DNA from: a virus
Direction: 5' to 3' (one strand)
IMG/VR virus record: IMGVR_UViG_3300031669_000179
Coordinates: 1-29,015 of that record
Length of the DNA: 29,015 nucleotides
Under the pieces are notes generated by a model. That model was not told the DNA's origin. It ran no database searches and was given only the letters and a program-made list of their open reading frames with translations. Shown piece by piece: positions 8,417 to 17,220 of this stretch. Positions within the stretch are counted from its first letter, which is position 1. Every line of letters starts with the position of its first letter. A program made the translations under genes and the position numbers.

Positions 8417-8956
8417 ATGGGTACGAAACTAGAAGAAGCTTTTGATTTGCGTCCGATTAAGGAAGCAGAAGAAAGCCAATCAGACGATTTTGACGACACA
8501 GATCCCGATGATGCGAAAGAAGCGCAAAAGAACGCAGTAACACCCAAGGAAGCAATTGAACACGCTACTGAGATTGTTACAGCACTTTCCGCAGCCGAAA
8601 AAGTAGATCACGCCCTAACAACAGTGGCAGGCTTGAATGAGCACGACACTGAAATGGACGAGATTGCTAAAGAAGCACTCGAATCATACATGGAACTGAA
8701 AGAGCTTGGCATGAACATGGCTGACAGCCATAGCGGACGTATTATGGAAGTAGCCGCAACTATGCTAAAAACAGCACTTGAGGCACGTGACGCAAAAGTA
8801 AATCGTAAGCTAAAAACAATTGATCTACAGTTAAAGAAGATGAAGATTGATAAAGCAGGCGGCGACGAGGCAGTAGGCCCCGACGACGGTATGCCGTTCG
8901 ATCGAAACGTACTTTTGAAGTCGCTTAAAGAGATTAGAAAGGACGAGCCTAATTAA
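8417..8956 (+). CDS. 16: Terminase small subunit (gp16-like)
   Basis: The 179-residue protein has an acidic, disordered first 45 residues and then long helices. The C-terminal half contains 'SGRIMEVAATMLKTALEARDAKVNRKLKTID' followed by 'LQLKKMKIDKA'. This resembles the coiled-coil region of T4 gp16-type DNA packaging proteins. Small terminase oligomerises and regulates gp17 packaging. Size (T4 gp16 is 164) and position four genes before gp17 agree. The call rests on pattern memory of the family, so a profile search is the deciding test. Confidence 0.65.
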   Translation: MGTKLEEAFDLRPIKEAEESQSDDFDDTDPDDAKEAQKNAVTPKEAIEHATEIVTALSAAEKVDHALTTVAGLNEHDTEMDEIAKEALESYMELKELGMNMADSHSGRIMEVAATMLKTALEARDAKVNRKLKTIDLQLKKMKIDKAGGDEAVGPDDGMPFDRNVLLKSLKEIRKDEPN

Positions 8957-8981
8957 TATGAGGCTTATATTCCTGGATTAT

Positions 8982-8989
8982 GATAAATA
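8982..8989 (+). promoter_or_regulatory. Late promoter box
   Basis: GATAAATA, 31 nt before the ATG at 9021. The ribosome site TTGAGGAA lies at 9003-9010. Confidence 0.65.
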
Positions 8990-9020
8990 CTAAGAAATAG
9001 CATTGAGGAATTTTTGCAAA

Positions 9021-9644
9021 ATGAAAGCATTTAAAGACTATTTGCTGGCTGAATCCACAAAGGATTATGCCTACAAAATTAAGTTTGCTGTAAACGACCT
9101 TACTGAAGACCAGAAAGATGCGTTAGAAGCAGCACTAGCAAAGTTTGACGTTCGCTCGTTTGGCGCGTTTAAGAATACGCCGATTCAGCAGCATCCTGTA
9201 GACTTCCCGAATGTACGCAATTCAACAGTGTACATTGCAGAGTTTGTACTAGGTTATCCTGTCACAGTAGATGAGCTACGTGTTTACCTATCAGGCAAAG
9301 TAGGCATCAATCAGCAAGAGATTGCTGTATATAATGCATACGATCCGCGTGATAAGAACAACGAAGAAGCTATTGTTATCCGCGACGGCGTTGACGGCGA
9401 CTACGAAACAGCACTAGGCAACGATTATGCTGTAGAAGACAAGCCAGCATACGGTAAAGAATATAACGACGAATTTCTAAAAGACATGAAGAAGGTTCGC
9501 GATGATCGCGACGTAGTAGAATTTGAAAACCCTTTGTCGCTAAAGACAAAAGTTGACAACACTTCTGTAGCGCCCGACGATGTCGGTGAGCGCGGCGGTT
9601 GGTCAACATTAGGCGGCGAGACTACTGATGGCCCGGGGAAGTAA
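9021..9644 (+). CDS. Candidate packaged protein with T4-like capsid-targeting peptide
   Basis: I chose the ATG at 9021 because TTGAGGAA lies 10 nt before it. The upstream in-frame TTG at 9003 is part of that site. The start MKAFKDYLLAES closely mirrors the T4 internal-protein targeting peptide (MKTYQEFIAEA), ending in an LAE motif as required by the gp21 protease. The body (residues 15-110) is a mixed alpha/beta domain ('YKIKFAVNDLTEDQ...'), and the last 80 residues are acidic and disordered. A late promoter and its position in the packaging operon fit a head-internal protein. The biochemical role is unknown. Confidence 0.75.
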   Translation: MKAFKDYLLAESTKDYAYKIKFAVNDLTEDQKDALEAALAKFDVRSFGAFKNTPIQQHPVDFPNVRNSTVYIAEFVLGYPVTVDELRVYLSGKVGINQQEIAVYNAYDPRDKNNEEAIVIRDGVDGDYETALGNDYAVEDKPAYGKEYNDEFLKDMKKVRDDRDVVEFENPLSLKTKVDNTSVAPDDVGERGGWSTLGGETTDGPGK

Positions 9645-10062
9645 GAACACTATATACGAGTGGCGTAAGATTGTTGCTGAATTATTTGAAGACGACAAGC
9701 CCTACGCTACAATGGATGATGGTCCTGAGGACTATCTCTACCGTAAAGACGGCGAGCAGAAGCTTGTAGGTTCGGCAGATAACGAACCCGAAGCAGACGA
9801 AGAGGCGCTTGCCGAAGAAGAGAATGACGGTTATCGATATCGTGAAGAAGTTGATTACGAAGAAGATAACAGCAAGATTTGGCACTACGTAAAGTCGCCA
9901 GGTGAGGAGTGGACATATATTGACCGTTCGCCCTACGCACCAATGGATGACTTTGCTTGGGAATTGTATAAAGATTTTCATAAAAAGAATGGCAGATGGC
10001 CAACAAAAGATGAAAGTCGTAAAATAGAAGAGCTTGAATACCAAAGGTATAAAAATGACTAA
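9628..10062 (+). CDS. Acidic protein of unknown function
   Basis: The ATG overlaps the end of the preceding gene by 17 nt, and GGCGGCGAG precedes it. The 144-residue protein is very acidic and rich in Tyr and Trp. A central region (residues 35-85) is nearly all Asp/Glu. The C-terminal 40 residues ('FAWELYKDFHKKNGRWPTKDESRKIEELEYQRY') look like a small helical domain. No family is recognised. Coupled overlaps with both neighbours put it in the same late operon. DNA mimicry is a possible reading of the charge, unproven. Confidence 0.65.
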   Translation: MARGSKNTIYEWRKIVAELFEDDKPYATMDDGPEDYLYRKDGEQKLVGSADNEPEADEEALAEEENDGYRYREEVDYEEDNSKIWHYVKSPGEEWTYIDRSPYAPMDDFAWELYKDFHKKNGRWPTKDESRKIEELEYQRYKND

Positions 10063-11794
10063 AGAACTCGAAGAACTACGTAAACTAGCTGGCCTACCAG
10101 TTGTCGAAGATTGTGACGAAGAAGTAGTTGAAGAAGCTAGTGGACAGAGAACATCAACACTACGGCGTATTGTCGGTCCAGGCGAAACATCAAGTGAGCG
10201 TGGACGCACGTTTTTGTCGTTCGGCAAAGACCAAAAGCATCTTGCTACAGTTATAGACAAGCTTACTGCTATGTATGGCGAGCCGCAAGTAAAGAACAAG
10301 GCGCTTGTTTTTAATGATGGCGAGAAAGACCTTATGCTACATAATTACGATAGATTTAATGAATTATCGTTTAATTATATGGACGAGTCAGACATGTTTA
10401 AAGAAGATTGCGACGAATCAGAAGACGACAAGAATGACGATGGCGAATGCAGCCCATTTACACATGCTGACGACAACGTTGCAATGGTACGCGAAGATGA
10501 TTTCGAAGAAGACTACTTAGTTCCACCTAAGGACTTAGAGGATGGTCATTACGAAGATGACGACGACGGCCACTGGGATAACTCAGGTAATGTTAGTGTT
10601 CGCACTTCGGAACCGTTTGATAATGACCGCGTCGTAGACAACGATGACGAAGGCACATACAGCGGCAAGACAAACTTTGATGACGAAACATTCGATGACT
10701 GGACTGCAAAGTATCCAGACGAGTCCGTCGAAGAAGCAGATTCGGATGATCCGTCCGCAATTGAATGTCCGGGATGTAGTGAGATTGCATTCAACAAAAT
10801 TGGCAAGGTAGGCAAAGATGATGAATTTGAATGTGAGAACTGCGGGAAGTACGGCATAATGGGTGCGCTAGATGAGCAAGGCCCAGGCGACGACGAAGAC
10901 GAATTTGCAGCAGATGATGATGCAATGGTTGACGTAGGTGACGACGAAGATTACGAAGAGTTTGACTTTAACGATGAGTTTGAGCAAATGATGGGCAACA
11001 CTAACCGTTTTGAAGCAATCGAAATAAACGAACTACGCAAACGCGCAGGACTAGCAGAAAAGACAATCGTTACAAAAGATGACATCGCGGCAGCAGGTGG
11101 CGAAGTAGTAGGACACAAGGACGAAGTTACTGGCGGCCCAGGCACATCAACACGCCACGACGGTAGCGACCAAGTACGTATTAGCGTAGCGAAAGGCTTC
11201 CCAAACATGAAGCAGTGGTGGAAGGAAGATCCAAAGGACATTATGTCTATGGTATACTGGCAGAAGAACCAACTACCACCTAGCGACGAAGAAGCATTTG
11301 CTCGCAATTGGGAAAAAGTAAAAGCTAACCTAACAAAGAAATTCGGCGCAGCACCGGAAGTAGCAGAATCGACAGATAACAAAGACGATTACGATTTCTT
11401 TAACTTCGACGACGAGAAAGCGTACTACCTAGTAGCTGACGAAATTGGCGATCAAATTATCTTCGGTATGCAAAACGAAGTTGGTGTTCCTGAGCAGTAT
11501 ACAGATAAGATTGTCGCGTTACTAACAGACCACGGCTTCGAGCAAGGTCGAGCATATGAATTTGCAGGCATGGAAGAAGATTTGCAGAACGGCTATAACG
11601 ATCGAGAATCTGTTGATGACGAGTTTGATCTACGTTTCCCTGCAGGTGCTACTAGCAGTCCAGCACGTGAGCTAGGACCAGCAGGTGCGAAGCATGGCGA
11701 TAACCCAATGCGCACACCGATGGCATCAGTTGATAAGGACGAAGATTACATTTACGAGTCCTTTAAACACGCTTATCGCAGATTCCGCAAGTAG
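10055..11794 (+). CDS. Large acidic protein with zinc ribbon and LRKLAGL repeats
   Basis: The ATG at 10055 follows AAAGG; the upstream in-frame TTG has no such site. The 579-residue protein is extremely acidic. It opens 'KELEELRKLAGLPVVED', and a related segment, 'INELRKRAGLAEK', recurs near residue 325, suggesting two modules each introduced by the same helix. A C-x2-C...C-x2-C zinc ribbon occupies about residues 238-262 (CPGC and CENC). Further mixed domains follow to residue 579. It resembles the other large accessory proteins in this window (13851-16010 and the minus-strand 25785-27821) in charge and zinc knuckles. Function is unknown; virion-associated by context. It stops at TAG immediately followed by TAA. 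Confidence 0.7.
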   Translation: MTKELEELRKLAGLPVVEDCDEEVVEEASGQRTSTLRRIVGPGETSSERGRTFLSFGKDQKHLATVIDKLTAMYGEPQVKNKALVFNDGEKDLMLHNYDRFNELSFNYMDESDMFKEDCDESEDDKNDDGECSPFTHADDNVAMVREDDFEEDYLVPPKDLEDGHYEDDDDGHWDNSGNVSVRTSEPFDNDRVVDNDDEGTYSGKTNFDDETFDDWTAKYPDESVEEADSDDPSAIECPGCSEIAFNKIGKVGKDDEFECENCGKYGIMGALDEQGPGDDEDEFAADDDAMVDVGDDEDYEEFDFNDEFEQMMGNTNRFEAIEINELRKRAGLAEKTIVTKDDIAAAGGEVVGHKDEVTGGPGTSTRHDGSDQVRISVAKGFPNMKQWWKEDPKDIMSMVYWQKNQLPPSDEEAFARNWEKVKANLTKKFGAAPEVAESTDNKDDYDFFNFDDEKAYYLVADEIGDQIIFGMQNEVGVPEQYTDKIVALLTDHGFEQGRAYEFAGMEEDLQNGYNDRESVDDEFDLRFPAGATSSPARELGPAGAKHGDNPMRTPMASVDKDEDYIYESFKHAYRRFRK

Positions 11795-11799
11795 TAAAA

Positions 11800-12210
11800 A
11801 TGCCGAAGCCACCGAAGACAGCGAAAGAAAAGGACGACTTCGATAAAGCTCGCAAAGATCTTTGGAAAGAAGTCGACCGCATGTATAAGCGAGCAGACGT
11901 TCTATCGTTTTTGGATACGCAATGCGAACTTGTCGATATTGATACCGAAGCGTTTACTATTAGAACACTTGATTATAAAGGACGCAACAGGCGTCCTTTA
12001 CAAGTTGCTCTTCGAAAGCTCATACGCGACAACATGTCAACGAAAGTAAAAGACGACAAGACTTCAGAAGACTTTGATACCATCGAAGAGAAGGTAATCG
12101 TTATTGAAGAAGCATTGCTTTCGATTCCTGTGCCGCTAGACGAAAAGATAAGAAAGCGCAACACAAAGAAAGCTAAAAACCCTCGCAAACCTGTCAAGAA
12201 GCCTAAGTAA
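11800..12210 (+). CDS. Basic protein of unknown function
   Basis: The 136-residue protein has many Lys residues at both ends ('KPPKTAKEKDDFDKARKDLWKEV' region and 'KRNTKKAKNPRKPVKKPK'), with a helical middle and a short beta stretch ('CELVDIDTEAFTIRTLDY'). It starts 5 nt after the previous stop, with no strong ribosome site, so it is probably translationally coupled. Basic tails suggest nucleic-acid contact. No family is recognised. Confidence 0.65.
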   Translation: MPKPPKTAKEKDDFDKARKDLWKEVDRMYKRADVLSFLDTQCELVDIDTEAFTIRTLDYKGRNRRPLQVALRKLIRDNMSTKVKDDKTSEDFDTIEEKVIVIEEALLSIPVPLDEKIRKRNTKKAKNPRKPVKKPK

Positions 12211-12232
12211 CGTTTGTTGGTGCTTTTTCACC

Positions 12233-12240
12233 GATAAATA
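12233..12240 (+). promoter_or_regulatory. Late promoter box 5 nt before the terminase ATG
   Basis: GATAAATA ends exactly 5 nt before the ATG of gp17, and no Shine-Dalgarno sequence is present. A leaderless terminase mRNA is predicted. Confidence 0.7.
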
Positions 12241-12245
12241 CATAC

Positions 12246-13823
12246 ATGAGTACGTTAGACGACAAGCTAGTCAAAAAAGCCCATACTAAGATTCGCTATA
12301 CTCCCGAGATGCTCGATGAGCTCTCGAAGTGCGAAGATCCTGACACAGGGCCTATGTACTTCATGGAAAACTTCATGTACATTCAGCATCCTGTCAAAGG
12401 TAAGCTGAAGTTTGAACCATTTGATTATCAGCGCGAGCTTTGCGACGTTTATCACAGCTATCGTTATTCGATTGCTATGATTGGACGACAGCTAGGTAAG
12501 ACAACACTAGCAGCAGGCTACCTACTATGGTACGCAATGTTCAAACCCGACTCTCTTATTCTTATTGCAGCACATAAGCGCGAAGGTGCTACAGAAATCA
12601 TGGAAAAGATTCGCTACGCATACGAGGACCTTCCAGACCATATTCGCGCAGGCGTATCCGAATATAACAAGCAGAGCATGAAGTTTGACAATGGCTCGCG
12701 TATTATTTCCCAAGCAACAACACCAAACACAGGACGTGGTCTTGCTATTTCCCTTGTATACTTAGATGAGTTTGCGTTCGTGCAACCTCGCATTGCTAAG
12801 GAATTCTGGACTGCACTATCTCCAACACTATCGACGGGTGGTAAGTGTATCATTACTTCTACGCCAAACGTTGACGACGATCAGTTCGCTACTATTTGGC
12901 ACGATTCGCAGCATACTATTGATGAGTTCGGTAACGACACTGACACAGGTAAGAACGGCTTCAAGGGCTACTTTGCAACATGGCGCGCCCATCCAGAACG
13001 CGATGAAGAGTGGGCAAGGCAAGAACGTTCCAAGACAAACGACGACAGATTCGAGCGTGAGCACGAGTGCAAGTTTATCTCCTTCCAAGAAACGCTCATT
13101 CGTTCAGGCACATTAGCAGCACTGAATCGAAAAGTATGCAATCCTATGCGTAAGTCCGGAGAAGTTCGCTGGTACGAAAAGATTAAAGACGGCAAGACAT
13201 ACTGCGTAGCACTCGATCCTTCTATGGGTACTGGCGGCGACTTCGCTGCCATACAAGTTCTCGAGCTACCGTCTATGAAGCAGGTTGCTGAATGGCAGCA
13301 TAATCGTAGTATTGTTGAGGAACAAGTCCGCGTATTGCGACAAATCTTGCAAGAAATAGAACGCGAAGCACCCCATTCCGAAATTTACTGGACGTTAGAA
13401 AACAACAGCGTCGGAGAAGCAGCACTTGTATGTATACGCGACTCCGGTGAAGAGCGATTCCCCGGTACTATGATGCACGATCCTAACCGACACCTTCGAG
13501 GACGAGCAGCTCGCAAGGGCTACACCACAACAAACAAGACTAAAATGGAGGCCTGCTCTAAATTTAAGTCTTTGCTAGAGGGTGATAGCATGTCTGTTAA
13601 GAGTAAAAACTTAGCGCATGAGCTAAAGTACTTTATTGCTAAGGGTAATGGCTATGAAGCAGCCCAAGGCGAGCATGACGACCTCATATCGGCTATGCTA
13701 GTAGTCATACGCATGGCTCAGCACATTGCAACATGGGATGACAGACTTCATGATGCTATCAACAGCAATATCGGCGGCGAATTTGAAGACGATGACGCGC
13801 ACCCAATGCCGTTAATTATCTAA
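12246..13823 (+). CDS. 17: Terminase large subunit (gp17-like packaging motor)
   Basis: This is an ATPase-nuclease that pumps DNA into the prohead and cuts concatemers. The N-terminal ATPase has Walker A 'GRQLGKTT' near residue 80 (T4: SRQLGKTT), Walker B 'LVYLDEF' near 169 and coupling motif 'ITSTPN' near 203. The C-terminal RNase-H-like nuclease shows catalytic acids in 'CVALDPSMGTGGDFAA' (about 324), 'TLENN' (about 390) and 'EHDDLISAM' (about 478). Length is 525 residues against 610 in T4, with a shorter N-terminus. The ATG sits 5 nt after a late box with no ribosome site. Unlike T4, it lies after gp18, gp19 and gp4 rather than before them. Confidence 0.96.
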   Translation: MSTLDDKLVKKAHTKIRYTPEMLDELSKCEDPDTGPMYFMENFMYIQHPVKGKLKFEPFDYQRELCDVYHSYRYSIAMIGRQLGKTTLAAGYLLWYAMFKPDSLILIAAHKREGATEIMEKIRYAYEDLPDHIRAGVSEYNKQSMKFDNGSRIISQATTPNTGRGLAISLVYLDEFAFVQPRIAKEFWTALSPTLSTGGKCIITSTPNVDDDQFATIWHDSQHTIDEFGNDTDTGKNGFKGYFATWRAHPERDEEWARQERSKTNDDRFEREHECKFISFQETLIRSGTLAALNRKVCNPMRKSGEVRWYEKIKDGKTYCVALDPSMGTGGDFAAIQVLELPSMKQVAEWQHNRSIVEEQVRVLRQILQEIEREAPHSEIYWTLENNSVGEAALVCIRDSGEERFPGTMMHDPNRHLRGRAARKGYTTTNKTKMEACSKFKSLLEGDSMSVKSKNLAHELKYFIAKGNGYEAAQGEHDDLISAMLVVIRMAQHIATWDDRLHDAINSNIGGEFEDDDAHPMPLII

Positions 13824-13837
13824 ATACAGCTATAACT

Positions 13838-13845
13838 GATAAATA
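13838..13845 (+). promoter_or_regulatory. Late promoter box 5 nt before the ATG, with an upstream near-copy
   Basis: GATAAATA ends 5 nt before the ATG at 13851, and there is no ribosome site. The same context (TAAATACAG-C/T-TAT) occurs about 20 nt earlier at 13821-13833, across the gp17 stop codon, forming an imperfect tandem repeat. A leaderless start is predicted. Confidence 0.68.
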
Positions 13846-13850
13846 CAGTT

Positions 13851-16010
13851 ATGCGAAAAACACTAAACGAAGCTATAGACTTCGGCAAAGTAGCCGAAAA
13901 AGCCGTTGCTATTATGAAAGGCAAGGGACACTCTGTTGTCATGTTCACACTCGATGGCATGGAAACAGCAGATCCTGAAGAGGCACGCCGTTTCTACGTT
14001 AAAACCCCAAATTACATGGTTACAATTGACGAAGACAATGCCCAGCTACGTATTAATAAGAACAGCAAAGTAAAGCTAGATGAATTAGAAGCAGTTATGA
14101 AACAGCTTCGTAACCTAGCTAGGCAATATATGCTCAAATATGAGCTAAAAGTATTTGGCAAAGAGATTGCACCTAAAGATTTTGCCTTCCAAGCAAAGAA
14201 ATACAGGGATAAGAAAATGAATCAAGTAAGTGAAGCAGCACTATCTAAAATGCACGGTAGCACAAAGACAAGCTACCAAACACTAGAGTCAACAAAGATT
14301 ATTGTACGTCACCGTAAGCCTGTACAAGAAGAAGTACGCGGCGCACGTTCACGTCAAATCAATGCAATCTTTATTGAACAGGCAGGCGAGCGTTTTCGCT
14401 TCCCGCATAACAACCTAGCAGGTGCAAGAGCAATGGCACGCCACATTGATGAAGGTGGTGAAATGCATGACGCCGTTGGCGCATACATTATTGAGTCTGT
14501 TGCAAACTTAATTAAGCTTTCCGAATTTATACGCTATACACGCACAAACAAGCTAATAAACGAGACTAGCGAAGATATTATTAAGATTGTACGCGAGAAT
14601 ATGGCAGCATATCGCCGTGAGATTTCCAAGTTCCAAGGTGCAACAACATATGCTAAAATGTGCGAGCAGATTGCTAGCCGTGAAGGCAGCGAGCTTGAAG
14701 AAGATACAGATGAGCTAAAAGATATGTTTACTGTACGCAAGTTTGACGAGAAGATTGGCGACACGCTACCGCTAATCAAGCGCCTTGTTACAGAAAAGAA
14801 CGCATGGCGTTCGATGATCGAAGAAGCAAGCACAGAAGCGTTTGCAGTAACGTCCACAGAAGACTTAATCGAAGCTGACGTTATTGAGTTTGATTCTCCG
14901 GTACAGAAGCTAGGCTACAAGATTCGCGCACTATCGGAGCGCGTTATCGAAGAGTCGGAGCTATCGAAATTCGTTCACAAAATCGGTAACAAACTAATCG
15001 AAGGCAACGAGCTATCGAAGTTTGAAAAGTCGGTTGTCGGCAACGTGCTAGAAAATATCGAAGTTGCAGAGCAAGCAGAAGTCGAGTTTGTTGACAAGCT
15101 TGAAGAGTCGTTTAACGCATGGTCGGCTAAGATCGACAAGCTTGCCGAAGCAAATTTCCCTGCGCAAGGTTCCGAACAGGAGTGTGCATGGTGGGCAGGA
15201 TGCCACAACGATGCAACCACTACAGAACCACATCCAATCTTAGGCGATGTGCCTATTTGTGATAGGTGTGTATCTAAGCTACGTAAGATCGAAGGACTAG
15301 ACGAAGCAGAAGGCGATACATGTTCACGCTGCCGTAAGGGCACAATGGAACGTGGCGAAACAATGACAGGCCCCGCAGAACGTTGCAATCGTTGCGGCTG
15401 GCAGCACCAAGTAAGAGAAGACGACGACGACGGTTGCGAGACTTGCAGAGGCTGGGATCCAGATGATCAATCAGTATGTCCAGATTGCTTCGGTCAAAAT
15501 GCAATTGACGGTTCGGTTACGGAAGATGATTGGGATGATGAGGTTCGCCGCGGCGAATCTGAGTCTGGAGCAACGGGCATGGGCATGCCAATGGACGATA
15601 ACGAATCTAATTCCGAAAAGATACAAGACCTGCTCGATCGAGGTATCGAAGTAGTATCCCAGGTTTCCGGGATGGTCGGAAAAATAATTAAGATTGATGA
15701 TAATCTTGCACTAATTCACCACAAAGCTTCGCGTAGAAAGGGCTGGGCCAGTGTAAACAGAGATACACTATCACTACAGCCACACAAATTCAAGAAAGGT
15801 GCATATGCACTTGTTAGTTCGTACGATGACAAACTAAGTGAAGAACCCGGCGACTGGGATCACGGCTATAACTATGAAGGACAAGGTAACATAGATCCAG
15901 AAGATTTCATGGACGAATGTCCAGCTTGTTCAGGAACAGGCATGAGTGCCGATCCATTCGGTCCTGGCGGCGGCGATTGCGAAAAGTGCGACGGCAACGG
16001 CTACGTATAA
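13851..16010 (+). CDS. Large virion-associated protein with multiple zinc knuckles
   Basis: The 719-residue protein starts MRKTLNEAIDF, with LNE|A as a candidate gp21 cleavage site. Residues 1-125 form an alpha/beta domain. Residues 130-220 ('SKMHGSTKTSYQTLESTK', then 'GARSRQINAIFIEQAGERFRFP') look like a module I associate with T4-like virion proteins. Residues 220-440 are helical and acidic. The last 280 residues carry four Cys clusters: about 445-473, 491-515, 529-545 and 690-713 (CPAC...CEKC with a DnaJ-like CxxCxGxG pattern). An SH3-like stretch lies near 600-660. No enzyme is identifiable. Its late promoter and place after gp17 suggest a packaged or structural protein. Confidence 0.7.
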   Translation: MRKTLNEAIDFGKVAEKAVAIMKGKGHSVVMFTLDGMETADPEEARRFYVKTPNYMVTIDEDNAQLRINKNSKVKLDELEAVMKQLRNLARQYMLKYELKVFGKEIAPKDFAFQAKKYRDKKMNQVSEAALSKMHGSTKTSYQTLESTKIIVRHRKPVQEEVRGARSRQINAIFIEQAGERFRFPHNNLAGARAMARHIDEGGEMHDAVGAYIIESVANLIKLSEFIRYTRTNKLINETSEDIIKIVRENMAAYRREISKFQGATTYAKMCEQIASREGSELEEDTDELKDMFTVRKFDEKIGDTLPLIKRLVTEKNAWRSMIEEASTEAFAVTSTEDLIEADVIEFDSPVQKLGYKIRALSERVIEESELSKFVHKIGNKLIEGNELSKFEKSVVGNVLENIEVAEQAEVEFVDKLEESFNAWSAKIDKLAEANFPAQGSEQECAWWAGCHNDATTTEPHPILGDVPICDRCVSKLRKIEGLDEAEGDTCSRCRKGTMERGETMTGPAERCNRCGWQHQVREDDDDGCETCRGWDPDDQSVCPDCFGQNAIDGSVTEDDWDDEVRRGESESGATGMGMPMDDNESNSEKIQDLLDRGIEVVSQVSGMVGKIIKIDDNLALIHHKASRRKGWASVNRDTLSLQPHKFKKGAYALVSSYDDKLSEEPGDWDHGYNYEGQGNIDPEDFMDECPACSGTGMSADPFGPGGGDCEKCDGNGYV

Positions 16011-16042
16011 AGCGTTAAAACAACAAAATAAGCGAAAATATT

Positions 16043-16077
16043 AAACGGCGTTTTTATCTAATAAAACGCCGTTTTCT
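16043..16077. terminator. Intrinsic terminator between the late block and gp32
   Basis: Stem CGGCGTTTT (16046-16054) pairs with AAAACGCCG (16063-16071), extended by A/T pairs, followed by TTTT. The flanking A run means it may act in both directions. Confidence 0.85.
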
Positions 16078-16084
16078 ATTCAGC

Positions 16085-16113
16085 TTGACTAAATAAAAGG
16101 TAGAACGTATAAT
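16085..16113 (+). promoter_or_regulatory. Sigma70-type promoter for gp32
   Basis: TTGACT (16085-16090) and TATAAT (16108-16113) are spaced 17 bp. Transcription would start near 16120, exactly where the leader stem begins. Confidence 0.85.
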
Positions 16114-16120
16114 ATGTATT

Positions 16121-16185
16121 ATGCGTTCGACAGCTCAATCCGAAACTAATGCGGTTCGGTGTCGAGTCATAAAAGAGAAACGCAT
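16121..16185 (+). ncRNA. Nested-stem 5' leader RNA of gp32, candidate autoregulatory element
   Basis: Three nested stems are visible. ATGCGTT (16121-16127) pairs with AACGCAT (16179-16185). CGACA (16128-16132) pairs with TGTCG (16160-16164). CCGAA (16140-16144) pairs with TTCGG (16155-16159), with a 10-nt loop and a 7-nt bulge on the 5' side only. The predicted transcript start coincides with the first paired base. The ribosome site AAGGAGA lies 27 nt further on. In T4, gp32 represses its own translation by binding a structured leader. A similar role here is inferred. Confidence 0.6.
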
Positions 16186-16224
16186 TTAGGCCAAAAATTA
16201 TAATTACATATAAGGAGAATAATC

Positions 16225-17211
16225 ATGGCATCTTTAGAAGAAATTAGAAAGAAGCTCCAAGAAATGGAGTCACGTAAGGGTGGTAACAATCGCCAATTCA
16301 CATCTGGACTAACATACCCATTTTGGAATATCCCAGAGAACGAAGCCGCAGTCCTGCGCTTCCTACCAGACGCAAATCCAGAGAACACATTCTTCTGGCG
16401 TGAACGTCAGCTAATCAACCTTAAGTTTCCTGGCATCAAGGGCCAAGACGAAAACAAGTCTGTTGTCGTTAAAGTACCTTGTGTGGAGATGTGGGGTGAG
16501 ACTTGCCCAATCCTAGCAGAGGTCCGTCCAATGTGGAATGACAAGTCGCTTGAAGATACAGCACGTCAGTATTGGAAGAAACGTTCTTACATGTTCCAGG
16601 GCTTTGTTAACGAAGATCCACTAAACGACGAAGAGAAGCCGGAGAATCCAATTCGCCGCTTTATCCTTGGTCCGCAGATTTTTAACATTGTTAAAGACGC
16701 GCTAATGGATCCAGATATGGAGAACATTCCGGTTGATTACCTAAACGGTACGGACTTCCGTATTACGCGCACCAAGAAAGGCCAGTATGCTGATTACAGC
16801 ACTTCCAAGTGGGGACGTAAAGAGTCTTCGCTAACAGAAGAGCAGTTGGAAGCTATCGAGAAGCACGGCTTGTTTGATCTAAACGAGTGGTTGCCGAAGA
16901 AGCCTGATGCAGCAGGACTAAACGCTATTAGCGAAATGTTCGAAGCATCGGTTGATGGTGAGCTATACGATCCAGAACGTTGGGCTTCATACTACCGTCC
17001 ATACGGACTAGAGTATGATGCATCCGATGATGATGACAAGGGTTCTGCAGGTGAGACGACAGAAACAAAGACCGAAGCTAAGACAGAGACAGTAACCGAG
17101 ACAAAGGCTGAAGAGCCAGTTGAGGAGAAGGTTGAAGTTAAGGCAGAGGGTGGCGCTAAGTCGGCTCAAGATATTCTAGCTAAGATTCGCAACCGCGCGT
17201 CGGCAGAATAA
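16225..17211 (+). CDS. 32: Single-stranded DNA-binding protein (gp32-like)
   Basis: It coats ssDNA during replication and recombination and partners with UvsX and UvsY. It has the gp32 order: a short basic N-terminal cooperativity segment (about residues 1-25), 'AVLRFLP' near residue 42, the OB-fold core, then an acidic flexible tail (about 270-310). Length is 328 against 301 in T4. Two points are odd. The T4 zinc site (His, CxxC set) is reduced to two cysteines, since 'CVEMWGETCPIL' has Leu where T4 has the last Cys. The acidic tail is followed by a terminal helix, 'SAQDILAKIRNRASAE', that T4 lacks. Strong ribosome site AAGGAGA. Confidence 0.93.
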   Translation: MASLEEIRKKLQEMESRKGGNNRQFTSGLTYPFWNIPENEAAVLRFLPDANPENTFFWRERQLINLKFPGIKGQDENKSVVVKVPCVEMWGETCPILAEVRPMWNDKSLEDTARQYWKKRSYMFQGFVNEDPLNDEEKPENPIRRFILGPQIFNIVKDALMDPDMENIPVDYLNGTDFRITRTKKGQYADYSTSKWGRKESSLTEEQLEAIEKHGLFDLNEWLPKKPDAAGLNAISEMFEASVDGELYDPERWASYYRPYGLEYDASDDDDKGSAGETTETKTEAKTETVTETKAEEPVEEKVEVKAEGGAKSAQDILAKIRNRASAE

Positions 17212-17220
17212 TAATAAACG

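Noticed and set aside
8417-8440. Capsid-targeting peptide on the gp16-like protein (KLEEAF)
   Set aside because: LEE|A fits the short motif by chance; the gene is better explained as small terminase, which is not processed in T4.
9682-10299. 205-codon minus-strand frame
   Set aside because: It is the antisense shadow of two acidic genes whose GAx codons give few stops on the other strand; no ribosome site, and the product is low-complexity.
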